Below, one piece after another: positions 1 through 11,053 of a stretch of 64,000 nucleotides of DNA. Both the position numbers and the translations under genes were made by a program. The DNA comes from Kuschelorhynchus macadamiae (Eukaryota; Arthropoda; Insecta; Coleoptera; Curculionidae). The stretch covers positions 496,001-560,000 of the forward strand of contig JAUTXW010002103.1 in assembly GCA_030620095.1 (NCBI GenBank). Reading direction: 5' to 3'. The notes beneath the pieces were generated by a model that saw only the letters and a list, made by a program, of their open reading frames with translations, was not told the DNA's origin and ran no database searches. Positions within the stretch are counted from its first letter, which is position 1, and every line of letters begins with the position of its first letter.

Positions 1-165
1 AACATGTTGCTATCTGAACGTGCGTGTCTATGCCAGGTAGTATAAAACTGGCATCAGTAGATGTCAGCTTATCGTTGGTAATTGTTTTACCACTATTTCT
101 CAAATAAAGTCCTAAGTTTCTACGGAAGTGTATGAATTCGCCTGACAGTTCCTGTTACATTTGTC
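1..165 (+). mobile_element. possible partial LTR
   Basis: A TATA-like TATAAAA at 41, an AATAAA signal near 102 and an end at CCTGTTACA near 165 are arranged like the promoter, polyadenylation signal and 3' end of an LTR. The 5' part would lie outside the window. No primer-binding site or coding region follows, so this may be chance arrangement. Confidence 0.22.
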
Positions 166-245
166 TTGAATATAAAGTTTTAAAGCAAGAACTGAAATTC
201 ACAGACTTCGTAAAAGATATATATATTTCGCATACTTCGGCTTAA

Positions 246-525
246 AACTCATGACACCAAATGTTCCGGATTGGCCAGTAACCAAACACGTAGTTTCTGA
301 ATGCAGTCCTTTTATTCCAAAACACAGCTTACAGGTAGTACAGGTAAACCCTGGTTATACCTAACAACCATAACTAAGGTAACCTAAATCTTGTCAGTGT
401 CTACTTGATTACACTTTGAAATCTCAAACTAAACTGAATCAAAATGTGGATTCGCGGCGCGCTTATATAGCTTTTAGAAAATGATGAAATGAACTAGAAA
501 ATTCTAGAATAATCTAAATACTACA
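246..525 (-). mobile_element. Gypsy-type LTR with primer-binding site (solo or truncated)
   Basis: Read on the minus strand, a TG...CA segment runs from 525 to 262. It holds a TATA box (CTATATAAGCGCGCC, near 460-475) and is followed at once by TTTGGTGTCATGAG (about 260-246), which resembles the TGGTGTCA-type primer-binding sites of insect Gypsy elements. The interior that should follow toward position 1 holds no gag or pol frame. No target duplication was found. The Gypsy assignment rests on the primer site and on LTR-like layout only. Confidence 0.38.
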
Positions 526-1077
526 GGGTGAAAATTATTAAGCCTAACAGAACATTCGACGACGATTTTTGACACTATCATAGTCGTTACATGGATAAAA
601 ATTAAGGTAAGTCTTCTTCATTAAAATAACAAATAATAAATAAATTCGGTTTTGGTACAATTTTTAGGAAGCTTACCTCAAATTTACTACATTTAATCAA
701 AAAAAGCGTGGATGCATTACAATTTTTCACAAAATAATACAAATTAGAATTGATTTGTCAAGTCGCACTACGGCACTTTTAACACATTTTATTTGAAATT
801 CCGTTACATTTTCTGCATGTGACTGTTGTAAGTTAATATATGTGTATTTTGAAAGATTTGTTTATTTCTAGTATATATTAATTTAATTAGAATTGTTTTT
901 TTTTGAAATTACGAATATGGATAATTGTCCAACATAATATCTAACAAATGAAGTTTGTTTTGTATTTAAACTCTGCTAACTTAACTGCATGTCATTTAGT
1001 CAGCCAAAAAAGCGCTGTTGCCAAAGCAAATTTTGTTATATTCTTTGATGTGCCAGTAATATTTTTTTATATATAGA
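526..1077. other. no gene seen
   Basis: AT-rich sequence with stops in all frames. A CAGGGTG motif at about 524 resembles MITE ends elsewhere in the window but has no visible partner. Confidence 0.5.
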
Positions 1078-1600
1078 TGGGTTGGTACCGGGTTAGCACC
1101 AGCTTAGTCGCCGACGCGATAGCGTGGAGGCACCATCATTAAAGCAAAAATATTTAGAGTCAGTTTCACATTAGCTAGGCAACCAGTTCTATACATATTG
1201 TGTCGGAAGGGAAATTGGGCATTTATTTGGTTTTATTATCGTTAGTAATTTTAGTATTTTTACATTTATACTTAATAAAAAAGCGGATTAGGTTAGGTTA
1301 GGATTGATTAGGGTCACTGTAAAAAAAAAACGCGCGGTACCGTACCAACAAAAATTCGGGGTCTACATTAAAACAAATCTTATACTGTTAAATGGATGTG
1401 TTCCGTTAGCGTTAGGTTAACCCAGGTTCGTCGATAAACCATCATTAAAGCCATAAAATCACATGCTAAAATCATATCTGAAATATGCGCGCACTCTAAA
1501 GAAGCGTGATTGACGATAGCTATTTAGGATCCTGTGATTCATATCGGGTTAGGTTAGCACCAGGTTTGTTAATAAAGACTATCGTTAAACCGTTTTGTTT
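1078..1600 (+). repeat. three diverged copies of a short GGTTAGCACCAG-type repeat
   Basis: Related strings appear near 1080-1145, 1400-1460 and 1545-1592. Each has a GTTAGCACCAG- or GTTAACCCAGG-like core followed 15-40 bases later by a form of ACCATCATTAAAGC. Between them, near 1285-1305, is a short TTAGG-type run (AGGTTAGGTTAGG) like the insect telomeric unit. No coding frame. Confidence 0.4.
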
Positions 1601-3159
1601 AAATGTAGGAATACTATTTGTTGTATATTTGAAGAAAACCAAGTAAGTTTGGCAACAGTGCATATAATTTAGAATATGTATTTTGTGTATTTTGTCAAAA
1701 ACTTCATAATTGACAGTTTAGCATTGGAAAAGTAGTAAAGTTTCTGAAGTGTCTAGGTTATTTATGGAGAGTTTTGTGATTTTTTTTAATAAAAAAAGCT
1801 TTATTCACGCTTTTTTTGCTTAAATATAGTAAGTTTAAGGTAAGTTTCCTAACAAGCCCAAAAAAAGGTAAAAAATCGAGATGTATTAAATCGTACCAGA
1901 CCCATAAATTCATCTGAAACTTAACAAAACAATAACAGCAAATGTATCTTCAAAAATTAAATTAAAGATAAGTGGTGATATTATGTTCACTAAGATGTAT
2001 TAAATATTATAAAATTTATATATAATAACTAATGCAAAGCATATTATACAAGGTGAAGTAAATGCTAAAAGCTAATAAAGTTAGAATGTGAATCAACCAA
2101 AAAACAATACATGAGCAAACCCTTCTGGGACTATTTTTAGCCATAATATCATTTGTGATGAGCGCATTTTGCGTTTTGCTAGAAGTTTAATTATGTTATA
2201 TAATCATTTAACAATATATACAGGGTGATTATAAGTAAATATTCGTAGATCAAAAAAAATTTGGGATAATTTACGCTCGTGTGGTATTCGATAAGAAAAT
2301 TTTACAACAAAATTCAAATCTGACATTTTAAATTAATTATATTGGTTTTTCTGGTTGCCATGCCATAGTAAAAAGGAATCTTATTGGTTCAAAATAGAAG
2401 GTGTGACATTTTTGAAGGAACATAATGTTCGGATACATATCTGTTAAAAAATAACAGTGCAAAATATTTTATAGAACAGATAAACAAGATAAAATACAGA
2501 ACTACCAAATAACTTTGTATATTTACAAACGTAGACAAATACAATATGTCAAAAAAAAGTTCAATGGTTGAAATGTATTGGTTGATATGTAACAAATTTT
2601 TCCATGGCTTGCTTAACAAAACTGAGCTTGTTGATGCCGTTGATTAAAGTTGCTTTACCACGCACACCTATTGAAAATATTGTGTTGTATACTTTGTGGC
2701 ACATGAGGGCAAGAAAACTATTAACTAAAATATTTATTAGACTATAAAGGTACTACCGACACACAAAAAAAGTGTGGCTGTCAGGGGAAGTTTTTTTGTA
2801 GAATTAGGAGAAAAAACTAAATTAATTTTTGACATGTCTTGCCTCTGTTTCATCCAACTGACTAAAACAAACTTAACTTTCTCTCAAGTGTCTAGAAAAC
2901 ATTGTTCAGGTGAGAACTTTACGGATGAAAAATATAAAATTCCTAAAATTAACTTAAATAAGGAAAAATTTCGTTCTAAATAAAAAAACTTGCAGCAAGG
3001 TTGTTCTTCGCCTCATTACTAGAACCAAACTGAATTGTATCATTAATTATGTAATAAATTAGACTAGGTAAATATTCTACATAACGAAAAACTAAGGTTG
3101 GTGATAAAATTTTGTGGCTTGAATTTATTCGTACGTCCAAGTTCTAGTATATAGCCGTT
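1601..3159. other. no gene seen
   Basis: AT-rich sequence. A TA-flanked CAGGGTGATTATAAG motif at about 2221 looks like one end of a MITE, but no inverted partner is visible. The short open frames at 2389-2619 and 2774-2983 have low-complexity composition and match nothing I know. Confidence 0.45.
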
Positions 3160-3548
3160 CCAATGTTCGTCGTTGTGGCCTTCGAAATTGTTTGAAGGGT
3201 AAGAAAAAAGATTTCCGATATGGGATAGTGTTCATGTGATGTGAAAGGGTATAATTCAGAATCAAAGCGTTCCATTTCATACCCCGAAATTCAGTCAGCG
3301 ATTCGTCCTATCCCCATGGCACAGAAATGCCATTATCAAAAGCCCCTGATACCTCGCAAGAGATTCCAAGTTTCGATGAAGAGATATCTGAACAAGATGA
3401 CAAATTAAGTTCTGAAATTAAAGATTATTCAAGTCCAAACTTAATTTCCCAAGGGGTGATGAATGATTTGGTGAAAGACTTAAATATGTCCAAAGATGCT
3501 GCCGAGTTACTTGGATCGAGGCTCAAAAGCAGAAATTTATTGTTATAG
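3160..3548 (+). pseudogene. fragment of unknown multi-copy arthropod family 1
   Basis: Reading across two small breaks gives GKKKDFRYGI, then CSCDVKGYN, then YPEIQSAIRPIP, then after a 1-bp frameshift near 3317 HGTEMPLSKAPDTSQ, ending with NDLVKDLNMSKDAAELLGSR. These blocks occur in the same order in the longer minus-strand copy at 42818-44497 (there NDLIRDLNLSKESAELLASR). The fragment lacks the N-terminal cysteine module and everything after the NDL block, and stops at a TAG at 3546. A deletion after FRYGI removes the PMVWREP block. I know this family only as uncharacterised multi-copy arthropod proteins and know of no assigned function. Confidence 0.7.
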
Positions 3549-3821
3549 TCAAAACGAAATCGATAAATACGATTTATCAACGACAAACTTTTTAAGTTTG
3601 TTTTTCTTTTATTACGTGTAATCATATCCTCCGCATAAAATCCGTGAGATGAATTAAACAGACCTATGATATTTTCATATGAAAAAAGAGGATAAGCATA
3701 TAAATACCAGCAGTTGCAAAAATCTTTGAACGATGTCACTTCAAAGTCAGATTGACAAGTCAGTGACAAAATGAGTAATAGAAAGTAATTTCCGGGTTTT
3801 TAGCATTCACAAGTGAAAAAA

Positions 3822-4996
3822 ATGGTATTAAATCTAAAAAAATATTACGAAAATGAAAATTCACCGGCCAATATCTAGGAAACAGTAGCAAAAGCTTTGA
3901 GAATCGGTATAACGACTGTGCAGAAAATTGTGCATGAAAAAAAGCGTAATTTACTACCGAAGAAGATTAAGAAATAAACACGAAAAAAGCCAAAGACAGA
4001 AGGCTTAAGTGACAATGTAAAAATGGATGTTTGTAATGCAGTTTACGATTTATACACATCAAAAACTAATATAACCCTTCAAGTTTTAAAAGATGCTTTA
4101 AAAAATCGAGGCATATTAAAAATTGGACTAAAATCGTTGTCAAAATTAATAAAAATGTTGGGTTTTCGATATAAAAAGGACTGTAATCGAAGATTTTTAT
4201 GCGAGTTGCCACATATAGCAAGTCAGCGTAGCCAGTTTTTAAAAAAATATACGGCAAATGTTAATTCAAAATTTAGAAAAGTGATATTTTTAGACCAGAC
4301 TTTGATATTTTCTAATGGAAGTGTTTCGAAATCTTAAGAGGACGAGTCTGTAAAAAGTGTCAAGAGAAAAAAGGGATGTGGGACGGGAAAACGGTTCATC
4401 ATTTTGCATGCAGGTTCTTCAACAGGATTTCTCCCAGGTGCAAGCTTACTGTTTTCTTCAACATCCAAAAGTATGGACTATCATGATAATATGAACTGTG
4501 AACTGTTTGAAAAGTGGTTAAAAGAACAACCGATTCCAAATTTAGATGCTCCATCTTTAATCATTTTGGACAATACATCCTATCATTCAAGAATCTTAAA
4601 TAAACAACCTACTTCATCCTGGATGAAAAGTGATATTTATGACTGGCTAATAAAACAAAAACAAAATCCTTTACCCAATATGCTGAAACTAGAACTTCTC
4701 TGCCGCCATACCATTGCCAGTTTAATGCAATAGAATTAATATGGGCTGGGGCAAAATCATATTAGGAAAAACACGTGAACGATGGTCTTACATCAGATGA
4801 AGCGCAAATTGTTTGGCAAGATTCATTAAATTATATTACGCCGGAGTACTTGAAGAAATCTGTGGAACATACGGGGGCATTAATATGGGATTGGTGGAAT
4901 CGAGAACGAGTTCTAGATGTCGAAATAGCACCAATGCTCATTGCGCCATTTGAGGACGACTCAGAAGATGAGTACTTTTTAAGTGATATTTTTTAG
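3822..4996 (+). pseudogene. IS630/Tc1/mariner-type transposase, broken
   Basis: Cut-and-paste DDE transposase remnant. An N-terminal helix-turn-helix-like part (MVLNLKKYYENENSPANI) begins at 3822. The catalytic core has FLDQT at about 4291 (first Asp), RFIILHAGSSTGFLPGAS at 4395-4450, IILDNTSYHSRI at 4560-4595 (second Asp) and LPPYHCQFNAIELIWAGAK at 4699-4755 (Glu). The C-terminus ends in an acidic tail, DDSEDEYFLSDIF, with a stop at 4994. Lesions: stops near 3878, 3975 and 4335, a deletion of some tens of codons near 4690 between the second Asp and the Glu block, and a stop after AGAKSY. It is related to the transposase at 20285-21629, which shares the HAGSxxGFxPGA signature. Terminal repeats were not identified. 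Confidence 0.82.
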
Positions 4997-5016
4997 TCTA
5001 TAATGTTAAAAAGTTT

Positions 5017-5282
5017 CTGAAGGCTTATATTAATCTTTGACTTGTATAAATCATAAATTGCATTATGAATATCCATTTTTGCATTGTAACTTAAGTCTTT
5101 TGCCTTTGGATGCTTTCGTGTACATTTCTTAATCTTCTTCGGATGTAAATTTTGTTTTTTTTTCATGCACAAGTTTCTGTACATTCCTTATACCCATTCT
5201 CAGAGCTTTTGCCATTGGCTCCTGGATATTAGCCAGCGAATTTCAATTTTAATTAAAATTTTTTTATTAGATTTGACACCAT
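5017..5282 (-). pseudogene. inverted N-terminal fragment of a related IS630-type transposase
   Basis: Minus-strand reading starts at ATG 5282 and gives blocks parallel to the N-terminus of the 3822 copy: LHPKKIKKCTRKHPKAKDLS and MDIHNAIYDLYKSKINISLQ match LLPKKIKK*TRKKPKTEGLS and MDVCNAVYDLYTSKTNITLQ. It begins about 20 bases after the stop of the forward copy, so the two N-terminal segments form an inverted repeat around the transposase body. The divergence between arms indicates a separate copy or an old inversion. Confidence 0.75.
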
Positions 5283-5414
5283 TTTTTTTGCTTATTTTTT
5301 TAGTACTTTTGTAATTTTGTAGGCATTTAAGTAAATTTTTTTATTAATTTTAAGACAAAATTTGATATATAAAAATCGCTTTACCAGAAACTCGGGGCTA
5401 ACGGAAAATACAGG

Positions 5415-5679
<265 letters not shown>

Positions 5680-5699
5680 CCTATATTTTTCGCATGCAT

Positions 5700-6330
5700 G
5701 GCCCTTAATTTTAGACTGAAATTTGAAGAAATCGGATAAGTAGTTTTTTAGCTATGCCGCGAACAGACAGACTGACGGACAGACATACCTACAGACGGAC
5801 GGAATTGAGAAAACATATTTTCCGGCATCTACGGACCCTTAAACGTAAAGATCTGAAAAAATCTCACAAGAGAAGTAATAACTAATTATCTTGTGTTTTT
5901 AACAAAAGTGTATAATATTTTTGCAAAATAAAATTTTTTTGTTATCACAATACAAAAAAAAACAAGTTTTCTTTGACAGGGGTGGGCCGCATTTAAATGA
6001 ATTTTTAAATGTTTTATAAAGCCGCCATTTTGTTTCGCCATCTTGGATTCCTACCAAGACTTTACCAGTTGATAATTAAGTAATACTGGTTTTTTATGCA
6101 AAATTTTATTTAAATTAGATAAATGGTTTTTTACCTCCCTCGTAAGAAGGAAGTATTGTAATCGTGAAAAAATCTCCGAGATTTTTTCAGATTTACGCGT
6201 TTCAGGGTCTCGAGATGACGAAAAACATGTTTCCTCAATTCCGTCGGTCTCTTTGCCTGCCTGTTCGCAGCATAGCTAAAAAACTACTTAACCGATTGAC
6301 CTAGGTAAAGCGGGGCTCATAATTTTTGGT
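5700..6330. repeat. dispersed repeat family A, opposed copies
   Basis: The left part (5700-5870) has GACGGACAGAC and GGAATTGAGAAAACAT followed by GATCTGAAAAAATCTC. The right part (6133-6310) has the same elements in reverse order and orientation (GTATTGTAATCGTGAAAAAA, TTTTTTCAGATTTACG, TCAATTCCGTCGGTCT). Related copies lie at 27985-28530, 47155-47640, 57120-57409 with 60329-60560, and 61665-61870. Untranslated repeat with recurrent CAAGATGGCGAAAC-like strings. Confidence 0.8.
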
Positions 6331-7323
6331 GATTGATAAAAAATGTAACTTTCATTAAATGGCTGTATAAACAGAGCATATCCTGATTGTTCCACTGATT
6401 CGAACCGCCTTCCGACTTTATTAAGGCGCTTGTCATTTTGTGTATTTTTGTTTTTGCCAACCAAAAAATTTTAACCAAATACATTCTTAGCGAATTTTCT
6501 TATTTAGTCCCTTGGCATTTAATATATAAAATAATATTAAGTGGCTATCTTAATAATACTGCGTAATATAATAAAAAAAACTATTTTCTTTCCCCCTGTA
6601 TATTTGTAAATAGCCCATCGAGATTTAATAGCTCGATAAAAGAATCACACAACATTTTGGTATTCACTGTGTTTTGTGATTTGATTCATAATGTTGGTGA
6701 CCTTTGGACCGGCATTCGTCTATAGTTTATTTCTAGTATGGCGATAGTTTGATTGAAATTTGTGTTTTTGCAATAACGATTTTATAAATACAAATTCGAA
6801 AATAATTTGTTTAAGTAAAAAAAGTATCAGCTATGTTTTGAATGTAAGTCGATTTTCAATGTATGAAAGACGCTGTTTTTTTCGTCAATTTTGCTAACAA
6901 ATATTTTCATCGAAGCTATTATTATAATACACACAAGCTATTATTATAATACACACAAGCTATTTTAGCATACAGAGTGTTCCAAACATATGGAATTATT
7001 CGTAGAACCCAAACAGCAAAACGGATTTGAGGAACTGAGGGCTGTGCAGCATGAGAACTTTTTTCAACTTCATTATGATGGATATCAAATGAAAGAACTC
7101 GTTAATACACTTTTACATTGTTATGCATATATGCTATAAGGGTGTGCAAAATACATCAATTACAATTAATTCAAAATATATAATCTTTAGTAACAGTTGT
7201 CTTTACCAGATATACCTTTATCCTAGTCTAATCATTCGGTTTTTTTTTAATAATCTACACTTTTTAAAATATGAAGTCTAGGCATTTTAATTTCGTGAAA
7301 AATCTAGACTATTGTGTTCAACT
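6331..7323. other. no gene; short tandem repeat at 6914-6966
   Basis: AT-rich sequence without a supportable gene. At 6914 the 22-bp unit AGCTATTATTATAATACACA plus CA is repeated twice and begins a third time, with perfect identity. A CAGAGTGTTCCAAA motif near 6974 resembles a MITE end. Confidence 0.6.
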
Positions 7324-9673
7324 CAGTGGCGGCTATTCAGGTGAAGTAGGTGAAGTGCGACTTTACCAGGAAAAATAAACAAGCAAACATCTAACTATAT
7401 TTATTATATATCTCTTAAAATTTAAGTTTTTACATTCATTTATTCACCTAAACTGTACATCTCGAATAAATATTTTACTTGACCGTTGGCGGCATGTCTT
7501 TTTAAAACTTTCAATCGAACTTTATTATAACAACTATAACAGTGGCGCAAACCGCTTCGACTTTGCTGGAGGTGCTATGTTTAGTTTACGATTTTCCTTC
7601 TACGTTGCCATAGCAACGCGTACGTGATGACGTCGACCTCATGGAAGATTAATGTTAATTAGCGTCATACAACGCTCTCGGTAAATTGCTAACGAAGTAC
7701 ACTACACCCACGTGTCGTTCAGTTTGGGGTGGTGGTTTAGTTTTATTTTCGCGGATTTCGCTGCAACCGGTTAGTTCCTTGGGAGTTTACTTGACTGGTT
7801 TGTGTTATATTTATTTATGGTGTTGTTACAACTTTATTTAGTGTCGGGTTTGTTAATTTACATTATTGATGAATCCGATCACGAATGTGGTTTGCATTTT
7901 ATTGGAAACTCTATTTAATCGATGGAAGGAACAAGATCAGAGTTTTAATCGTCATCCTAGTTTTCGGCGTACAAATGGTTATGTAGTAGTCAAATATTAC
8001 AAAAATTGATTTGCTGGCCTTGTTTACTAGTGTCCAATAAATATTCAGTCTGGAATAAGGAATGATTTGCAGGTATGTTAAATATATGAAGATCTTTACA
8101 TAAACATGCAGACTTGGCGGAGCATTTAAAATGCGAATTAATGCTAAAAACATTTGTAAAAAATCAAAGCACTATGGCTGACCCTTTAAAAGAAAATGCT
8201 AAACTATATAAAATACATTTTAACGAAAACGTCCGATTAAATAGACTATTTATGTGTTTGGTAATTGACGCAGCAAAACAAGGTTTAGTCTTTCGCGGCC
8301 ATGATGAGAGCAGCGAGTCAATAAATAGGGGAATTTTAAAAAGCTTTTAGGTTTTAAGCTCCCAGTGCTCCATAATTTTAAGATTCGTTAATTTAGAAGG
8401 TTCAGTAGTGGAGAGATTCTTAGGATTTAATAATGTCAGCTTCGATAGAACGTCGGAGAATTTATATTCTCTATTGGATCAAATGTTGGACCAATTTGAC
8501 TATAAACATAAATTAATAGGGCAATGTTACGATGGCGCAAGTGTGATGTCTGGCCATCTAAATGGCCTTCAAAAAAAAAGACAACGCGTCGCAGGCTGTA
8601 TTAGTCCTGATGCAGCAAAGTTTAAAAATATTTCTAAATGTCGAATTTTTTTGCAAGCCTTAATGGTATTCCTTCATTTTTTCATCACTCAGGCAAACAA
8701 ACATATGCTCTTACATCTGCATCTACGAGGCGTATACCAACAATTACAGAAACTCGTTGGTCTTCAAATTCGAAGTTAGTAAATGTGATTGTTCAAGTTG
8801 CGTTCTTCAAAAAAAATCGTCTGACATTCATTTTTGCATATCCAATATAAAACGCTGTCGTGAGGTGCTTTGTAAAAAAAAGAAATAAACTTTTTTTTTA
8901 ATACCATGTTTGATAAAGCAAATTCTATTACAGAAATAAATCATTACAAACGTGAGCTTGCTAAGCTTTCACCTCAAGAAATTAGGGCTACGTATAGAAC
9001 CCTTTTTTATGAAATATTGGACCATATTTTAACGGAAATGACACTAAGCTTTCAAGACCCTGAAAAACTTACATTTTTATGTTTGGCAGATTCTGCTAAA
9101 TTTTCTGAATATAGTTTAAATTTTCCGACTGGCCCGTTTGAAAATTTGGTACAGTTATATGGGGAAATATTTTCAAACAGTCAACGAGTTAAAAATGAGC
9201 TTGGTCTTATTTTTGCCAATGACAGTAATTCGAATATATCACTGCAAGATCAAGTGAAAAAAATTAATGAAAATGAAGATATTTTAACCAAAGCATATAA
9301 AGTGTTTTCCCTTATTTTGACAATACCGTCGACAAGTGCTTCAGTGGAAAGACGTTTTTCTTGCCTCAAACGTGTAAAAACTTATTCAAGAAATAAAATA
9401 TCTCAAAAAAGACTAACTTCTCTAGGCAATATTTCAATTCAAAAGGAATGTCTGGAGGAGATTAGGGCAACTCATCCATTTTATGAGGATGTTATAAATA
9501 AATTTGCTGCTATGAAGGCAAGGAGAATTGATTTAGTATGCAAAATTTAGTTAAGTCGTAAAAAAATATTCTACCTCTTTCACATATAAAAAAAATTCTG
9601 GAAAAAAAAAATATTGCGATATTTTCTTGCTGATTTGCACTTCACTTACTTTTTCACCCGCGAGCCGCCACTG
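7324..9673 (+). mobile_element. hAT element, family 1 (2350 bp)
   Basis: Both ends are visible: CAGTGGCGGCTATTCAGGTG at 7324 and, inverted, CACCCGCGAGCCGCCACTG ending at 9673. The element is flanked by 8-bp target duplications GTTCAACT (7316-7323) and GTTCGACT (9674-9681), one mismatch, as expected for hAT insertion. The interior is a plus-strand transposase pseudogene. The terminal CAGTGGCGGCT core is shared with the 16906 and 50851 elements, but the rest differs, so this is a related but separate family. Confidence 0.9.
7869..9550 (+). pseudogene. hAT transposase (TTF zinc finger, DUF4371, C-terminal dimerisation region)
   Basis: The start at 7869 (MNPITNVVCILLETLF) parallels the MNPIHDIIASLI start of the 17541 copy. 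Order: a degenerate TTF-type zinc finger (CWPCLLVSNKYSVWNK, then LHKHADLAEHLKCE, about 8010-8130), a DUF4371-like block (NENVRLNRLFMCLVIDAAKQ, FRGHDESSESINRG, 8230-8340), the core CYDGASVMSGHLNGLQ at 8525-8570, and the hAT dimerisation segment VFSLILTIPSTSASVERRFS to the end. Frames shift repeatedly (near 8050, 8345, 8570 and 8790-8900), and the segment between GRGI and RFLGF that should hold the first catalytic Asp is deleted. Confidence 0.85.
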
Positions 9674-10417
9674 GTTCGACTAATGCCTAGTTTACTTAGT
9701 CTGTGATTCATCTTTAAAAGTAAAACTTTTATAACTTTAACGATATTGGTTTTGCATTAAAATTATAATTTCTCGAACGCCCTGAAGTCTAGAGGCCAAG
9801 ACATAGAGATAACAAGCTATAAATCTCGATCGGTCGCTAACAGATTAACTCGGATCAAATTACAAACCTATTACTCCGCTTCCAATTATAGAGTTGATGA
9901 AATTGAAACTAGCGTAATGCAGCGAAGATTTTTTCTCGTTTTCTTCGTCCTAAAAAAGTAATATGTATTGTAAAAAAGGGCTCAGAACACATTATAAGTA
10001 TTAGTGAAATGACTAAATAATATACAATAAGCAAATATCAATTAGAATTAATGCTAAATTTTAAACTTAAACAGCAATATAGACTGGGTCTAAAATTTAG
10101 ACCCTATATTTAAACCTTCCTTAAAGCCCTGCCAGATTTAAGATTTAGACCGTATTCATTAAACAATTAGTACTAGTTCTAACGTTAGTTCAACAGGTTT
10201 CAATTTAAACCCATTTATCTTGATGAACAAAACATTATCCATAGCCGACTTGATTAATATTTATTATATATTTCTGCTTTTATGAAAATGACATGTAGCC
10301 GGCGAAAATGCAAAGCAACTTTTTTAAGTGGAGAAGAGATTTTAGTAAAAAAAAAAATATTTTGTTTGAAAAATTATCTACAAACATTCCGCCTTTAAAA
10401 CGGGAAAACGCCTGGCG
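9674..10417. other. no gene; repeat family B traces
   Basis: Position 9674-9681 is the right hAT target duplication. Near 10081-10200 lie TTTAGACC / GTATTCATTAAAC strings that recur at 15640-16130 and 61310-61410 and probably mark a small MITE-like dispersed repeat. No open frame of note. Confidence 0.45.
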
Positions 10418-11053
10418 CACAGTGGCGAGCCGTAATGCTATTCAGTGGCCAATACCTCCAAACTATTGTTAAAGTAAAACCTTCAACTATTTGTTTTTTA
10501 ATTCAAAGTTGATATAAATAGTGCTAAATAAAAACCATCAACCCGAAAATGAAGTGTTATTAGGTTGTATATGGATTTAATTCCAATAAAGAGTAATTGA
10601 AATCAATTTTGAACTTAAAATAACAAGACAAAAAAAATTAAAGTTTCATAAATGTATGATCAAAAGGATGCCATTATTTTTTTATTTCATGTTAAATAGA
10701 TGATTTCTTCGAGATAATATGTAATAAGAAAAATATTTTCTTGTTTATTTAACACGCTAATAGCTAATAAAATGTTTGGTTCCACATGATGCTTTATTAC
10801 TACAATTTTAATAACGAGAAAAATCACCATCGAAGCAAGGCGAAGTTTTTTATTAAGGCCAGAAAGTAAGCTGATGTATTGCTCTTCTAAGAAAAAAAAT
10901 ATATGGCTGCTCAAAGTTGCACCTTTACTCGGAATAACAATTTTTTAAGTAGGCTGTGGATCACGTCAAAACAAAATCGTTACATCGCGCGCCATATTGA
11001 TGTCAATATTATCAATGTAGTATTATTGTTGTTCGTGAATTCGTGGCAAAAAC

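Noticed and set aside
2389..2983. Two small open frames (minus 2389-2619, plus 2774-2983)
   Set aside because: AT-rich composition, no family resemblance, no splice or promoter context.
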